Assembly (NCBI RefSeq): GCF_014656475.1
Contig: NZ_BNCM01000005.1
Span: 186,001 to 250,000, forward strand
Origin: Sinomonas cellulolyticus
Lineage (GTDB): Bacteria; Actinomycetota; Actinomycetes; Actinomycetales; Micrococcaceae
Length of the DNA: 64,000 nt
Reading direction: 5' to 3'
Of the stretch, positions 20,467 to 31,112 are shown in pieces. Within the stretch, counting starts at the first letter, position 1, and the number at the start of each line of letters is the position of its first letter. Both the position numbers and the translations under genes were made by a program. Below the pieces are notes generated by a model. The model saw nothing but the letters and a program-made list of their open reading frames with translations. It was not told the DNA's origin and ran no database searches.

Positions 20467-20509
20467 CACCGGTTGCCCCCACCGCATGGGCCCCATGCGG
20501 GCACCGGTG
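20467..20509 (+). promoter_or_regulatory. Long leader hairpin just upstream of the sdhC ribosome site
   Basis: An inner perfect stem (CCGCATGGG-C-CCCATGCGG, 20482-20500) is enclosed by an outer stem pairing CACCGGT/TGC (20467-20476) with GCACCGGTG (20501-20509), with one bulged base and a five-base internal loop. It ends six to ten bases before the GGGAGG ribosome site of sdhC, so it may control translation, stabilise the mRNA or bind a regulator. Confidence 0.45.
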
Positions 20510-20529
20510 CCCGCAGGGAGGTTTATTCA

Positions 20530-20907
20530 GTGCCGACAAAACCAGCTGGCACCCTATACCGCGGCCATGAAGGCATGTGGTCATGGGTCATCCACCGGAT
20601 CACCGGCGTCGTGATCTTCTTCTTCTTGTTGGTGCACGTCTTGGACACCTCATTGGTGCGTGTGTCCCCCGAGGTGTACACGGCCGTCATCGGCGAATAC
20701 AAGAACCCGCTCATGGCCCTGGGTGAGACCGGCCTCGTCGCCGCCATCCTCTTCCACGCCTTCAACGGCCTTCGCGTGATCCTCGTGGACTTCTGGAAGA
20801 ACGGGCCGAAGTACCAGAAGCAGATGCTCTGGACCGTCGTCGTCATCTGGGTCATCGCCTTCGTAGGCTTCGCCATCCGCCACCTCTCACTCGCGCTGGG
20901 GGCATGA
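20530..20907 (+). CDS. sdhC: Succinate dehydrogenase cytochrome b556 subunit
   Basis: 125-aa membrane anchor subunit of succinate:quinone oxidoreductase. The SWVIHRITGVVIFFFLLVHV segment near the N-terminus carries the conserved Ser, Arg and heme-ligand His, and three transmembrane helices are visible. The GTG at 20530 follows GGGAGG at correct spacing. It is the first gene of sdhCDAB, with sdhD starting one base after its stop codon. Confidence 0.94.
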   Translation: MPTKPAGTLYRGHEGMWSWVIHRITGVVIFFFLLVHVLDTSLVRVSPEVYTAVIGEYKNPLMALGETGLVAAILFHAFNGLRVILVDFWKNGPKYQKQMLWTVVVIWVIAFVGFAIRHLSLALGA

Positions 20908-20908
20908 C

Positions 20909-21388
20909 ATGACCACCGCACCTGAAATCCGCGAACCGCGCAGCACGACCGTGACCGGCCGTATCGATCCGAGCTACAAGCGCTCGGGCGGCCCCAAGGG
21001 CTCCTTCGAGATGGCGGCGTGGCTCTTCATGCGCCTGTCCGGCATCGTCCTGGTCGTCCTGATCTTCGGCCACCTCACGGTGAACCTCCTCGTGGGCAAG
21101 GGCGTCCACGGCATCGACTTCGGCTTCGTGGCCGGCAAGTGGGCCAGCCCGTTCTGGCAGTTCTGGGACCTCGCCATGCTCTGGCTCGCGATGCTGCACG
21201 GCACCAACGGCGTCCGGACGATCATCAACGACTACGCCGAGCGCGACGCAGTCCGCTTCTGGCTCAAGATGGTCCTCTTCGCGGCGGCCATCGTCATCGT
21301 CATCCTGGGCACGCTCGTGATCTTCACGTTCGATCCGTGCCCGCAGGGAGTCACGACCGGCCTGCCCGACTTCTGCCCCGCCGCCTGA
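20909..21388 (+). CDS. sdhD: Succinate dehydrogenase hydrophobic membrane anchor subunit
   Basis: 159-aa second membrane anchor of complex II. After a ~35-residue polar N-terminus it has three transmembrane helices. The first carries [20 protein letters not shown], and the second the [17 protein letters not shown] segment that is conserved in actinobacterial SdhD. With SdhC it binds heme b and the quinone. The C-terminal ~18 residues with two Cys lie outside the helices. sdhA begins 37 bp downstream. Confidence 0.93.
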   Translation: MTTAPEIREPRSTTVTGRIDPSYKRSGGPKGSFEMAAWLFMRLSGIVLVVLIFGHLTVNLLVGKGVHGIDFGFVAGKWASPFWQFWDLAMLWLAMLHGTNGVRTIINDYAERDAVRFWLKMVLFAAAIVIVILGTLVIFTFDPCPQGVTTGLPDFCPAA

Positions 21389-21425
21389 GCAGCTTCACGA
21401 CCGCAAGAGAAAAGAGCATCCAAGC

Positions 21426-23213
21426 ATGCAGGTCCACAAATACGATGTGGTGATCGTCGGCGCCGGTGGCGCCGGCATGCGCGCAGCGATCGAGTCGGGC
21501 CAGCGGGCCCGTACCGCGGTGCTGACCAAGCTGTACCCGACCCGCTCGCACACGGGAGCCGCCCAGGGCGGCATGTGCGCGGCCCTCGCCAACGTCGAGG
21601 AGGACAACTGGGAGTGGCACACCTTCGACACGGTCAAGGGCGGCGACTACCTCGTCGACCAGGACGCCGCGGAGGTCATGGCCAAGGAGGCCATCGACGC
21701 GGTCCTCGACCTCGAGAAGATGGGCCTGCCGTTCAACCGCACCCCTGAGGGCCGGATCGACCAGCGCCGCTTCGGCGGCCACACGCGTGACCACGGCAAG
21801 GCTCCCGTCCGCCGGGCCTGCTACGCCGCGGACCGCACCGGCCACATGATCCTCCAGACGCTCTACCAGAACTGCGTCAAGCACAACGTCGAGTTCTACA
21901 ACGAGTACTACGTGCTCGACCTGCTCGTCGTCGAGGAGGACGCGACCCGCGAGGACGGCTCCGCGTACAAGCAGAAGCGCGTGGCCGGCGTCGTGAGCTA
22001 CGACCTCGCCTCGGGCGAGCTGCACGTGTTCCAGGCCAAGTCGGTGGTCTTCGCCACGGGCGGCGCGGGCAAGGTCTTCAAGACGACCTCGAACGCGCAC
22101 ACCCTCACGGGCGACGGGATGGGCATTGCGTTCCGCCGCGGCATCCCGCTCGAGGACATGGAGTTCATCCAGTTCCACCCGACCGGACTGGCAGGCCTCG
22201 GCATCCTCCTCTCGGAGGCAGCCCGCGGCGAGGGCGCGATCCTGCGCAACTCCGAGGGCGAGCGCTTCATGGAGCGCTACGCGCCGACCATCAAGGACCT
22301 CGCCCCGCGCGACATCGTGGCCCGTTCGATGGCCAACGAGGTGCGCGAGGGACGCGGCTGCGGCCCGAACAAGGACTACGTCCTGCTCGACCTGACGCAC
22401 CTCGAGCCGGCCCACATCGACGCCAAGCTCCCGGACATCACGGAGTTCGCCCGCACGTACCTCGGCGTCGAGCCCTACACGGAGCCCGTCCCGGTCTTCC
22501 CCACGTGCCACTACGTCATGGGCGGCGTGCCCACGAACATCAAGGGCGAGGTCCTCCAGGACAACGACACGGTCATCCCGGGGCTCTACGCCGCGGGCGA
22601 GGTCGCGTGCGTGTCCGTGCACGGCTCCAACCGCCTCGGCACCAACTCGCTCCTGGACATCAACGTGTTCGGCAAGCGCTCGGGCATCAACGCTGCCGAG
22701 TACGCCAAGACGGCCGACTTCGTCGAGCTTCCGGAGAACCCCGCCGCCGAGACGGTTGCCATGCTCGACTCCGTCCGCAACGCCTCCGGCACGGAGCGGA
22801 TCGCCTCGATCCGCTCCGACCTCCAGGAGACGATGGACGCGAACATGCAGGTGTTCCGCACCCGGGATTCGATCGCCAAGGCTCTCTCGGACATCTCGGC
22901 GCTCCGCCTTCGGTACCAGAACATCGGCATCCAGGACAAGGGCAAGCGCTTCAACCTCGATCTCCTCGAGGCCGTCGAGCTCGGCTTCCTCCTGGACCTC
23001 GCCGAGGTCATGACGGTCGCTGCACTCCACCGCAAGGAGTCCCGGGGCGGCCACTACCGCGAGGACTTCCCCGACCGCGACGATGCCAACTGGATGAAGC
23101 ACACGATGCTCTACAAGGATCCCTCCTCGGAGACCGAGGGCATCAAGGGCCTCCGGTTCGGCACGAAGCCCGTGGTCTTCACCCGTTACGAGCCGATGGA
23201 GCGTAAGTACTGA
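21426..23213 (+). CDS. sdhA: Succinate dehydrogenase flavoprotein subunit
   Basis: 595-aa FAD-containing catalytic subunit oxidising succinate to fumarate in the TCA cycle. The N-terminal [17 protein letters not shown] dinucleotide motif, the [15 protein letters not shown] segment around the covalent-flavin His, the HPTGL stretch and the [18 protein letters not shown] region are all present. Length is typical. Its stop codon overlaps the sdhB start (TGATG), a coupling that would keep the two catalytic subunits balanced. Confidence 0.97.
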   Translation: MQVHKYDVVIVGAGGAGMRAAIESGQRARTAVLTKLYPTRSHTGAAQGGMCAALANVEEDNWEWHTFDTVKGGDYLVDQDAAEVMAKEAIDAVLDLEKMGLPFNRTPEGRIDQRRFGGHTRDHGKAPVRRACYAADRTGHMILQTLYQNCVKHNVEFYNEYYVLDLLVVEEDATREDGSAYKQKRVAGVVSYDLASGELHVFQAKSVVFATGGAGKVFKTTSNAHTLTGDGMGIAFRRGIPLEDMEFIQFHPTGLAGLGILLSEAARGEGAILRNSEGERFMERYAPTIKDLAPRDIVARSMANEVREGRGCGPNKDYVLLDLTHLEPAHIDAKLPDITEFARTYLGVEPYTEPVPVFPTCHYVMGGVPTNIKGEVLQDNDTVIPGLYAAGEVACVSVHGSNRLGTNSLLDINVFGKRSGINAAEYAKTADFVELPENPAAETVAMLDSVRNASGTERIASIRSDLQETMDANMQVFRTRDSIAKALSDISALRLRYQNIGIQDKGKRFNLDLLEAVELGFLLDLAEVMTVAALHRKESRGGHYREDFPDRDDANWMKHTMLYKDPSSETEGIKGLRFGTKPVVFTRYEPMERKY

Positions 23214-23989
23214 TGTCAACTGTAGAGCCCGCTTCGAAGGTCGAGCTGCCCGCGAGCGTGGGCGGCGGGGGCGAGATCCCCACGTTCGACGTCACGCTCC
23301 GGGTGCGCCGGTATGACCCCGAGGTCTCGGACGAGCACCGCTGGGACGAGTTCAAGCTGACCATGTACGGCACGGACCGCGTGCTCGACGCCCTGCACAA
23401 GGTCAAGTGGGAGATCGACGGCTCGCTGTCCTTCCGCCGCTCGTGTGCGCACGGCGTGTGCGGCTCGGACGCCATGCGCATCAACGGCCGCAACCGCCTC
23501 GCGTGCAAGACCCTCCTGAAGGACCTCGACACGTCCAAGCCGATCACGGTTGAGCCCATCAAGGCCCTTCCGGTCGAGAAGGACCTCATCGTGGACATGG
23601 AGCCGTTCTTCCAGTCGTACCGCGAGATCATGCCGTTCCTGATCTCCAAGGGCCACGAGCCCACCAAGGAGCGCATCCAGTCCCCCGAGGACCGGGCGCG
23701 GTTCGACGACACCACCAAGTGCATCCTGTGCGCCGCGTGCACGTCGTCCTGCCCCGTGTTCTGGACGGACGGGCAGTACTTCGGCCCGGCCGCGATCGTC
23801 AATGCGCACCGCTTCATCTTCGACTCGCGCGACGACGCCGGCGACCTGCGTCTGGAGATCCTCAACGACAAGGAAGGCGTGTGGCGCTGCCGCACCACCT
23901 TCAACTGCACCGAGGCGTGCCCGCGCGGCATCCAGGTCACCAAGGCCATTGCCGAGGTCAAGCAGGCGATCCTGACCCGCAAGGTCTGA
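23213..23989 (+). CDS. sdhB: Succinate dehydrogenase iron-sulfur subunit
   Basis: 258-aa electron-transfer subunit linking SdhA to the membrane quinone site. It has an N-terminal ferredoxin domain with RSCAHGVCGSDAM and a further Cys (NRLACKT) for the 2Fe-2S centre. The C-terminal domain holds CILCAACTSSCP and CTEACPRGI for the 4Fe-4S and 3Fe-4S centres. All cluster cysteines are present. It closes the sdhCDAB operon and is followed by a strong hairpin. Confidence 0.97.
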   Translation: MSTVEPASKVELPASVGGGGEIPTFDVTLRVRRYDPEVSDEHRWDEFKLTMYGTDRVLDALHKVKWEIDGSLSFRRSCAHGVCGSDAMRINGRNRLACKTLLKDLDTSKPITVEPIKALPVEKDLIVDMEPFFQSYREIMPFLISKGHEPTKERIQSPEDRARFDDTTKCILCAACTSSCPVFWTDGQYFGPAAIVNAHRFIFDSRDDAGDLRLEILNDKEGVWRCRTTFNCTEACPRGIQVTKAIAEVKQAILTRKV

Positions 23990-24008
23990 TCGCTGCCTTC
24001 GCACAGCA

Positions 24009-24041
24009 AAGGGGCGCCGCTCACTGTGAGCGGCGCCCCTT
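24009..24041. terminator. Bidirectional terminator between sdhB and the YihY gene
   Basis: A 14-bp perfect stem (AAGGGGCGCCGCTC with GAGCGGCGCCCCTT) encloses a five-base loop, 20 bp after the sdhB stop codon. The A and T residues at the two stem bases would give short U-tracts in both directions. It separates the convergent sdh and YihY units. Confidence 0.8.
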
Positions 24042-24096
24042 CCGCTTCCCGTGCGTCATCGGAGTCGTATGGGCTCCGGCCCTCTCGCGGACCCTG

Positions 24097-25359
24097 TCAG
24101 CGTTGGGCGCGGGCGTCGCCCCGACGCGGACGCAGCGCCCCGAGCCACGCGAGCGGACCAGACGCACGACGGCGCCCCTCCCCCGCCGCCCGAGCGCCGT
24201 CGTCCGCAGGGGCTACGAGGGCTCGGGCGGGCGGCTGGGAGCGCCCGCCAATGCCGCGGACGAGTGCGGCCGAGGGCCTCACATGGGGGCGGGCGGACCC
24301 GAAGGACTCCACCCGACGCGGGGCCGCGGCCGTGATATCCGCCTCCCGGATGGCGCTCCACGAGGCGGACACGAGGTAGACCTGGCTCACAAGGTTGAAC
24401 CAGATGAGCAGGCCGATGATGATCGCGAACGACGCGAGGAGCGGGTTGGCGCCGGCACGGGCCAGCAGCTGGGTGCTGAACGCCTGGAGGACCGACGTGC
24501 CGATTCCCGCGAGCAGCACGCCCTCCAGCAGCGCACGCCGGCCGAGCCGCAGGCCCCCGGCAAGCCGGAACAGCACGAACGCTGTCAGCACGTTGAGCAG
24601 CAGCGGAACGAGCAGGCCGATGAGCCAGCCGACCGGCGCGACGAACGCGCCGTCGATCCCCACGAGGCCTGCGAGGTAGCCGACCGCGGCCGTGAAGATG
24701 ATGCTCACGCCGGACGTCGCGATGAGGAGCACGCCGAGGAGCAGGAGTGTGCCGATGTCGCGGACCTTCAGCAGCACGGGATTGACCTTGAGAGGGGGCA
24801 GCTGCACGACCCCTCGGAGCCCGTCCCGCAGGCTCGTGATCCAGCCCAGCGACGAGAACACGGCCACGAGGATCGAGATGATCGCGGTCACGCTCAGTCC
24901 CGTCGGATTCAGCAGGCTCTTCGGGTCGACTACCCCGTCGCCGCCGTCGACCTTGAGCAGTCCGGGTGCGGCCTTCGCCACGCTGTGGACCACCTGGTCG
25001 ATCAGGGCCGGGTTCCCAGCGAGCACGAGGGCCGCAACCGAGAAGCCGGTCGCGAGCAGGCTGAAGATCGAGAAGAACATGTTGAAGCCGATCCCGGCAC
25101 TCATCAGCGGCCCGTGCTGCAGGCTGTAGTGCGTCCAGGCCCGCATGGGGCGGAACGCCTTGAGCCGGGCCACGAGCCACATGGCCACGGCGAGCGCTAC
25201 CCGGGGGAGGCTGCCCTCGCGTCGGGCACGGCCGACGGCCTGGCGCTGATGGAGTACGGCGAGCTTGAGCTTGCCCCGTTCGGTGGGCAGGGGCTCCTTC
25301 TCATCGGTCCTGCTGCTGCTCCCCCGCGCGGGGTGCTTCCCGTCGTGCGCCAAAGTCAA
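24097..25359 (-). CDS. YihY/virulence factor BrkB family membrane protein
   Basis: 420-aa polytopic inner-membrane protein of the YihY/BrkB (formerly wrongly RNase BN) family; function in this family is unresolved. The core has about six hydrophobic segments from residue 80 to 330, with the conserved GIGFNMFFSIFSLLATG stretch after the first helix and a WFNLVSQVYLVSASW segment near the end. A ~90-residue basic N-terminus and a ~90-residue Arg/Pro/Ala-rich C-terminus flank it. The start is uncertain: the TTG at 25359 gives a 59-bp overlap with the gene upstream, and I see no better-placed ATG or GTG before the first helix. Confidence 0.8.
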   Translation of the reverse strand: MTLAHDGKHPARGSSSRTDEKEPLPTERGKLKLAVLHQRQAVGRARREGSLPRVALAVAMWLVARLKAFRPMRAWTHYSLQHGPLMSAGIGFNMFFSIFSLLATGFSVAALVLAGNPALIDQVVHSVAKAAPGLLKVDGGDGVVDPKSLLNPTGLSVTAIISILVAVFSSLGWITSLRDGLRGVVQLPPLKVNPVLLKVRDIGTLLLLGVLLIATSGVSIIFTAAVGYLAGLVGIDGAFVAPVGWLIGLLVPLLLNVLTAFVLFRLAGGLRLGRRALLEGVLLAGIGTSVLQAFSTQLLARAGANPLLASFAIIIGLLIWFNLVSQVYLVSASWSAIREADITAAAPRRVESFGSARPHVRPSAALVRGIGGRSQPPARALVAPADDGARAAGEGRRRASGPLAWLGALRPRRGDARAQR

Positions 25360-25903
25360 GCTCTTCTCTCAGCTGCCAGAACCCGTCGGCATCGTGCTCG
25401 TACAGGCCCATGCTAGCCACGGTGAAGGACTGCCTGTAGGAGGCGAGGGCTTCCTGCGCGGCGTCCAGCTGCTCAGGCGGGAGGTCGTGGGCGACCGTGA
25501 CGTGGGGGTGGTAGGGGAACGGGAGCGCCCGTTCGAGCGGGCCGCGTTGGAGGCGGCGGTGGAGGCGGACGCACTCGTCGAAGCCCTCCGCCACGTTGAC
25601 GAAGACCACGGGGGAGACAGGGCGGAACGTTCCGGTGCCACGGAGGCTCACCCTGAAGGGGGCTGTCGCCGCAGCGACCTCGCGCACGTGCCGGGCGGTG
25701 GCGTCCCAGTCGTCCGTCTCGGTCGTCGTGACCAGGGTGATATGCGCGGGGATGGTCTCCGCCATCGGATCTCCGAACGAGGTGCGCCAGGCCCGGAGCT
25801 CTACGGCTACCGCTTCGGGGAAGCTGAGGATCACGCCGACGAGCGGGCTGCCCGGGGACGCCCCGGGCCGGCGCTGGAAGGGTCCGTGGTCGCGGAGCGG
25901 CAT
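25301..25903 (-). CDS. 2'-5' RNA ligase family (2H phosphoesterase) protein
   Basis: 200-aa protein of the 2H phosphoesterase superfamily, defined by two H-x-[TS]-h motifs. Both are present, HITLVTT near residue 55 and HVTVAHD near residue 130, at the usual spacing for the LigT-like fold. Such proteins act on 2'-5' linkages or cyclic phosphates in RNA; the true substrate is unknown. The ATG at 25903 lies four bases after the trpS stop codon with GAGG just ahead, so it is probably translated from the trpS message. Confidence 0.83.
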   Translation of the reverse strand: MPLRDHGPFQRRPGASPGSPLVGVILSFPEAVAVELRAWRTSFGDPMAETIPAHITLVTTTETDDWDATARHVREVAAATAPFRVSLRGTGTFRPVSPVVFVNVAEGFDECVRLHRRLQRGPLERALPFPYHPHVTVAHDLPPEQLDAAQEALASYRQSFTVASMGLYEHDADGFWQLREELDFGARREAPRAGEQQQDR

Positions 25904-25907
25904 GGCC

Positions 25908-27795
<1,888 letters not shown>

Positions 27796-27804
27796 CTAGC
27801 CACT

Positions 27805-28332
27805 CTACCCCTCGTCGATGACCGTCCCGGCGACCGGTGCCTGGCTGTCGGGACGCAGCATCTCGCGGGCATTGGCGGCCGTGATCTGGATGGTCTCGAG
27901 CGCCCGCGCGACCTGCTCGTCGTCCTTGCCGAGGTTGTCCCGGACCACGCGCTCCTGGACCTGGATGATCTTGAACGAGTGGTCCAGCTTGAGTTCGCGG
28001 ACGTCGTCCACGGATCGTGCCTCGCTCGCGGTGCCGGCCACCGACGGCGCCCGGCCGCCCAGCCTTTCCGCAGCACGCTCGAACCGCTCTTGCGCCTTGC
28101 GGCCGGCGCTGCGCACGGTGACGAAGACGAACAGCGCGAAGACAAGCCAGCCGAAGGAGATGATGGCCACGATCCAGCCGATCACCTCGTTCCGGTTCGC
28201 GGCGAAGATGACTGCCACGAGGAACGCGAGCACGAGGACCGAGAGGCCGAGCGCGCCGATCCTGATCCCGCCGCGGCGGGGGTGGGGGACGGCGTCGGGC
28301 TGGGACGAGTTCTGGTGGCCGAGACTCTGCAT
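27805..28332 (-). CDS. Small membrane protein with cytoplasmic coiled-coil-like domain, unknown function
   Basis: 175-aa protein. A ~25-residue polar N-terminus is followed by two transmembrane helices (about 25-46 and 50-72) joined by a very short loop, so both ends should be cytoplasmic. The rest (about 75-175) is charged, helical and rich in Glu, Arg and Ala. It includes a LDHSFKIIQVQERVVRDNLG stretch that looks conserved rather than random. I do not recognise a named family. The ATG at 28332 has GGGAGA nine bases upstream; an ATG three codons earlier has that element too close. Confidence 0.72.
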   Translation of the reverse strand: MQSLGHQNSSQPDAVPHPRRGGIRIGALGLSVLVLAFLVAVIFAANRNEVIGWIVAIISFGWLVFALFVFVTVRSAGRKAQERFERAAERLGGRAPSVAGTASEARSVDDVRELKLDHSFKIIQVQERVVRDNLGKDDEQVARALETIQITAANAREMLRPDSQAPVAGTVIDEG

Positions 28333-28384
28333 GGTGTCCATTCTCCCAGACTGGGAGGAGGCCACCGCCCGCCGCCAAAGGGCG

Positions 28385-29215
28385 TCAGCGGAGGAAGAGG
28401 GCCCTGAGGCGACGGGTCGTGAAGGAGACGCCGACGAGGATCATCACCGCGTAGTACAGCAGGTGCACGCCGGTGGCTGGAGTGAACACCCCGATGCTGA
28501 TCTGCCGCATGAGCTCCACCCCGTGCCACAGCGGGAACGCCTGCACCACCCACTGCACGGGCTCGGGGTACACGGAGAGCGGGTAGAAGGTCGCGGAGAA
28601 CAGGAACATGGGCAGCATGAAGAACGTGATCATGTCCATCTGCTGGAACGTCTTCATGTAGCTCGTGATGGCCATCCCGAAGGAGGCGAACCCGAACGCG
28701 ACCATCACAGAGGCCGGCACGAGCAGGAGAGCCCACGGCGTGGTGATGAGGCCCATGACGGCCATGACCCCGGTGAACCCGAGCGCGTACAGGAACCCTC
28801 GGAAGAGCGCCATGAAGATCTCCCCGATGGCGATGTCCAGGGGGCCGAGGGACGTGTACAGCATCCCCTGGTAGAGCTTGCCGAAGTGCATCTTGAAGAA
28901 CACGTTCCACGTCGAGTCATAGATCGCGCCGTTCATCGCGGACACCGCGAGCAGGGCGGGAGCGATGTAGGCCGCATAGGAGATGTGGGTGCCGCCCGGG
29001 CCCTCCACGGCGCCGACGAGCCCTCCGAGGCCGATTCCCATCGAGAGGAGGTAGAAGACCGGCTCGAAGAACCCGGAGACGAGGATGATCCAGTTCTGGC
29101 TCTTGATGACCCGGAATCCGCGCTCGATCACGGAGCGTGCGTTGCCGGCGTAGAGGGCACCGAGCGGCCGAGCGCTGGGCCGGATGGCGTAGTCGTCGTC
29201 GGTGAGCACGCTCAC
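28385..29215 (-). CDS. ABC-2 type exporter permease (second subunit)
   Basis: 276-aa permease of the DrrB/ABC-2 family with six transmembrane helices. It has the segment SGFFEPVFYLLSMGIGLG near helix 1, and the FPLSVYPEPVQWVVQAFPLWHGVELMR motif before the last helix is the classic ABC-2 signature. It should form a heterodimeric channel with the adjacent permease. The GTG at 29215 overlaps the stop of that gene by 4 bp. Cargo is unknown; relatives export antibiotics, lipids or glycans. Confidence 0.88.
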   Translation of the reverse strand: MSVLTDDDYAIRPSARPLGALYAGNARSVIERGFRVIKSQNWIILVSGFFEPVFYLLSMGIGLGGLVGAVEGPGGTHISYAAYIAPALLAVSAMNGAIYDSTWNVFFKMHFGKLYQGMLYTSLGPLDIAIGEIFMALFRGFLYALGFTGVMAVMGLITTPWALLLVPASVMVAFGFASFGMAITSYMKTFQQMDMITFFMLPMFLFSATFYPLSVYPEPVQWVVQAFPLWHGVELMRQISIGVFTPATGVHLLYYAVMILVGVSFTTRRLRALFLR

Positions 29216-30075
29216 GCGCCCATCCTCTTCGCGTAGTTCCGGCGCGCCCACCAGATCCCTGCGGCCCCGAGGGCCACGAGGTAGAGCACGTGCAGGGCAA
29301 TGAGCCACCCGGGCTCCGCCAGCCCGTAGGAGACGGCGCGGCCGAGCTGGTTGCCGTGCCAGATCGGGGAGATCCAGCCGATCCACTGCATGCCCGCAGG
29401 CATGGTCTCCAGCGGATAGAACGTCCCGGAGAAGAGGAACAGCGGCATGACGATGAACCTCTGGATCATGGAGAACTGGAAGTTCTCCTTCTCGATGTGC
29501 GCCGAGTAGGCCATGAGCGGGGCGCCGAACGCCATTCCGGTCAGGATTCCGAGCGGTACGAGCGCCCACGACCACGGGCCCGGGGCGGCGCCGAACGCGA
29601 GCATGATGAGGAAGAACACGAGGCTCTGCACAAAGAGCCTCGCGCCCACGGCCATGATGTGGCCGGCCGCGAGCTGGCCGGGCACGAGCGGGGTCACGTG
29701 GGGGCCGTAGTAGATGCGCCGCCATTTGAAGCCGTCCATGACCGGGAACATCATCTCGTTCGCGCTGGTCATGACGGCGCTCGAGATGAGCAGGGCGGGC
29801 GCGGCGAAGGCGAGGTAGCCCACCCCACCGAACGCTGCCGCGGCCCCGCCGGAGCTCCGGTCCACGATGGAGGCGAGGCCCACGCCCATGGAGAAGAGGT
29901 ACAGGAGCGGGTTGCCCACGCTCGTGACGACGATCGTGAGCAGGTAGGCGCGCATGGACCGAAGCATGTGCTCGGCGAAGTAGAAGGACCCCCAGCGGCG
30001 CGCCTTGGCCGCGGAGACCTCGGGCGTGTGTGCCGCGAGCCGGTCCGGCCGGGCAGTCTGTGCGGCGTCAGTCAA
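29212..30075 (-). CDS. ABC-2 type exporter permease (first subunit)
   Basis: 287-aa ABC-2 permease homologous to its neighbour, with GNPLLYLFSMGVGLAS near helix 1 and FYPLETMPAGMQWIGWISPIWHGN before the last helix. A ~40-residue polar N-terminus precedes the first helix. The start is a TTG at 30075 overlapping the ATPase stop by 8 bp; no convincing ATG or GTG is available nearer. With the ATPase and the other permease it forms one coupled operon. Confidence 0.86.
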   Translation of the reverse strand: MTDAAQTARPDRLAAHTPEVSAAKARRWGSFYFAEHMLRSMRAYLLTIVVTSVGNPLLYLFSMGVGLASIVDRSSGGAAAAFGGVGYLAFAAPALLISSAVMTSANEMMFPVMDGFKWRRIYYGPHVTPLVPGQLAAGHIMAVGARLFVQSLVFFLIMLAFGAAPGPWSWALVPLGILTGMAFGAPLMAYSAHIEKENFQFSMIQRFIVMPLFLFSGTFYPLETMPAGMQWIGWISPIWHGNQLGRAVSYGLAEPGWLIALHVLYLVALGAAGIWWARRNYAKRMGA

Positions 30076-31006
30076 CGAGGGACCGCCCCGTCAGACGGAG
30101 GAAGACGTCCTCAAGGGAGGCACGGCGCACGAGCGAGGTGATCGGGTGAAGGCCCCGGGAGCGGATCTGCTCGAGCGCGTCATCGCCGTTCTCCGCATAC
30201 ACGAGGACGCGGTCGGGCAGGGCCTCGATCCGCTCGCCGACCCCGTGGAGCTGGCCCACGACGGCGGCGTTCCGCTCCGCCCCGAACCGCACCTCGAGCA
30301 CTTCCCGGCTCGAGTGCTCGCGGATGAGCGCGGCGGGCGACCCCTCGGCCATGATGCGGCCCTTGTCCACCACGATGAGCCGGTCGCACAGCTGCTCGGC
30401 CTCGTCCATGTAGTGGGTGGTGAGGACGAGCGTGACGCCCTGCTCCTTCAGACGGAACAGGCGGTCCCAGAGGACGTGGCGTGCCTGGGGGTCGAGGCCG
30501 GTGGTGGGCTCGTCGAGGAGCAGGATCTTGGGCTCGTTGACCAGGGAACGGGCAATGGTGAGACGCCGCTTCATGCCGCCGGAAAGCGAGTCGACCTTCG
30601 CCCCGGCCTTCTCCTCGAGCTGGGCGAAGGCCAGGAGTTCGTCGGCGCGCTGCTGGAGGTAGGCCATGGGGAGGCCGAAGTACCGCCCGTAGACGATGAG
30701 GTTGTCCCGCACGCGCAGTTCTTCGTCGAGGTTGTCCTGCTGCGGCACGACGCCGAGGTGTGCCCGGACCTCCGGGCCCTGCTTCTCGGGATCCAGGCCC
30801 ATGATCTGCAGCCTGCCCGAGGTGCGCTGGGTGACCCCGCCGATCATCCGCATGGTGGTGGACTTGCCGGCACCGTTGGGTCCCAGGAGGCCGAAGGACT
30901 CCCCCGCCGGGACGTCGAAGCTGATCCCGTCCACTGCATGGAAGTCCCCGTAGGCCTTCACGAGGTCCTGCGCCGAGATGACGGTGCGGCGAGCTGCCTC
31001 ATTCAC
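30068..31006 (-). CDS. ABC exporter ATP-binding protein (DrrA/NodI type)
   Basis: 312-aa nucleotide-binding subunit. Walker A is GPNGAGKST, the signature LSGGMKRRLTIA, and Walker B LLLDEPTTGLDPQAR followed by the switch His in THYMDEAEQL. The C-terminal ~90 residues match the small extra domain of daunorubicin-resistance-type ATPases. The GTG at 31006 is preceded by GGGGGGACAG. It is the first gene of the exporter operon. Confidence 0.92.
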   Translation of the reverse strand: MNEAARRTVISAQDLVKAYGDFHAVDGISFDVPAGESFGLLGPNGAGKSTTMRMIGGVTQRTSGRLQIMGLDPEKQGPEVRAHLGVVPQQDNLDEELRVRDNLIVYGRYFGLPMAYLQQRADELLAFAQLEEKAGAKVDSLSGGMKRRLTIARSLVNEPKILLLDEPTTGLDPQARHVLWDRLFRLKEQGVTLVLTTHYMDEAEQLCDRLIVVDKGRIMAEGSPAALIREHSSREVLEVRFGAERNAAVVGQLHGVGERIEALPDRVLVYAENGDDALEQIRSRGLHPITSLVRRASLEDVFLRLTGRSLVD

Positions 31007-31052
31007 GGCTGTCCCCCCGGCAGGTGCTGAAGCGAAGTGTGACACAGATTTC

Positions 31053-31081
31053 ACCCTAGTACGGCACCTCGAGATCGGCAA
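31053..31081 (-). promoter_or_regulatory. Candidate promoter of the ABC exporter operon
   Basis: On the minus strand TTGCCG (31076-31081) and TAGGGT (31053-31058) are separated by 17 bp, about 47 bp upstream of the ATPase start codon. TAGGGT is a common -10 form in high-GC actinobacteria. Confidence 0.45.
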
Positions 31082-31112
31082 CGAATCTTTCACAATGAGA
31101 TGACAGATCCCG

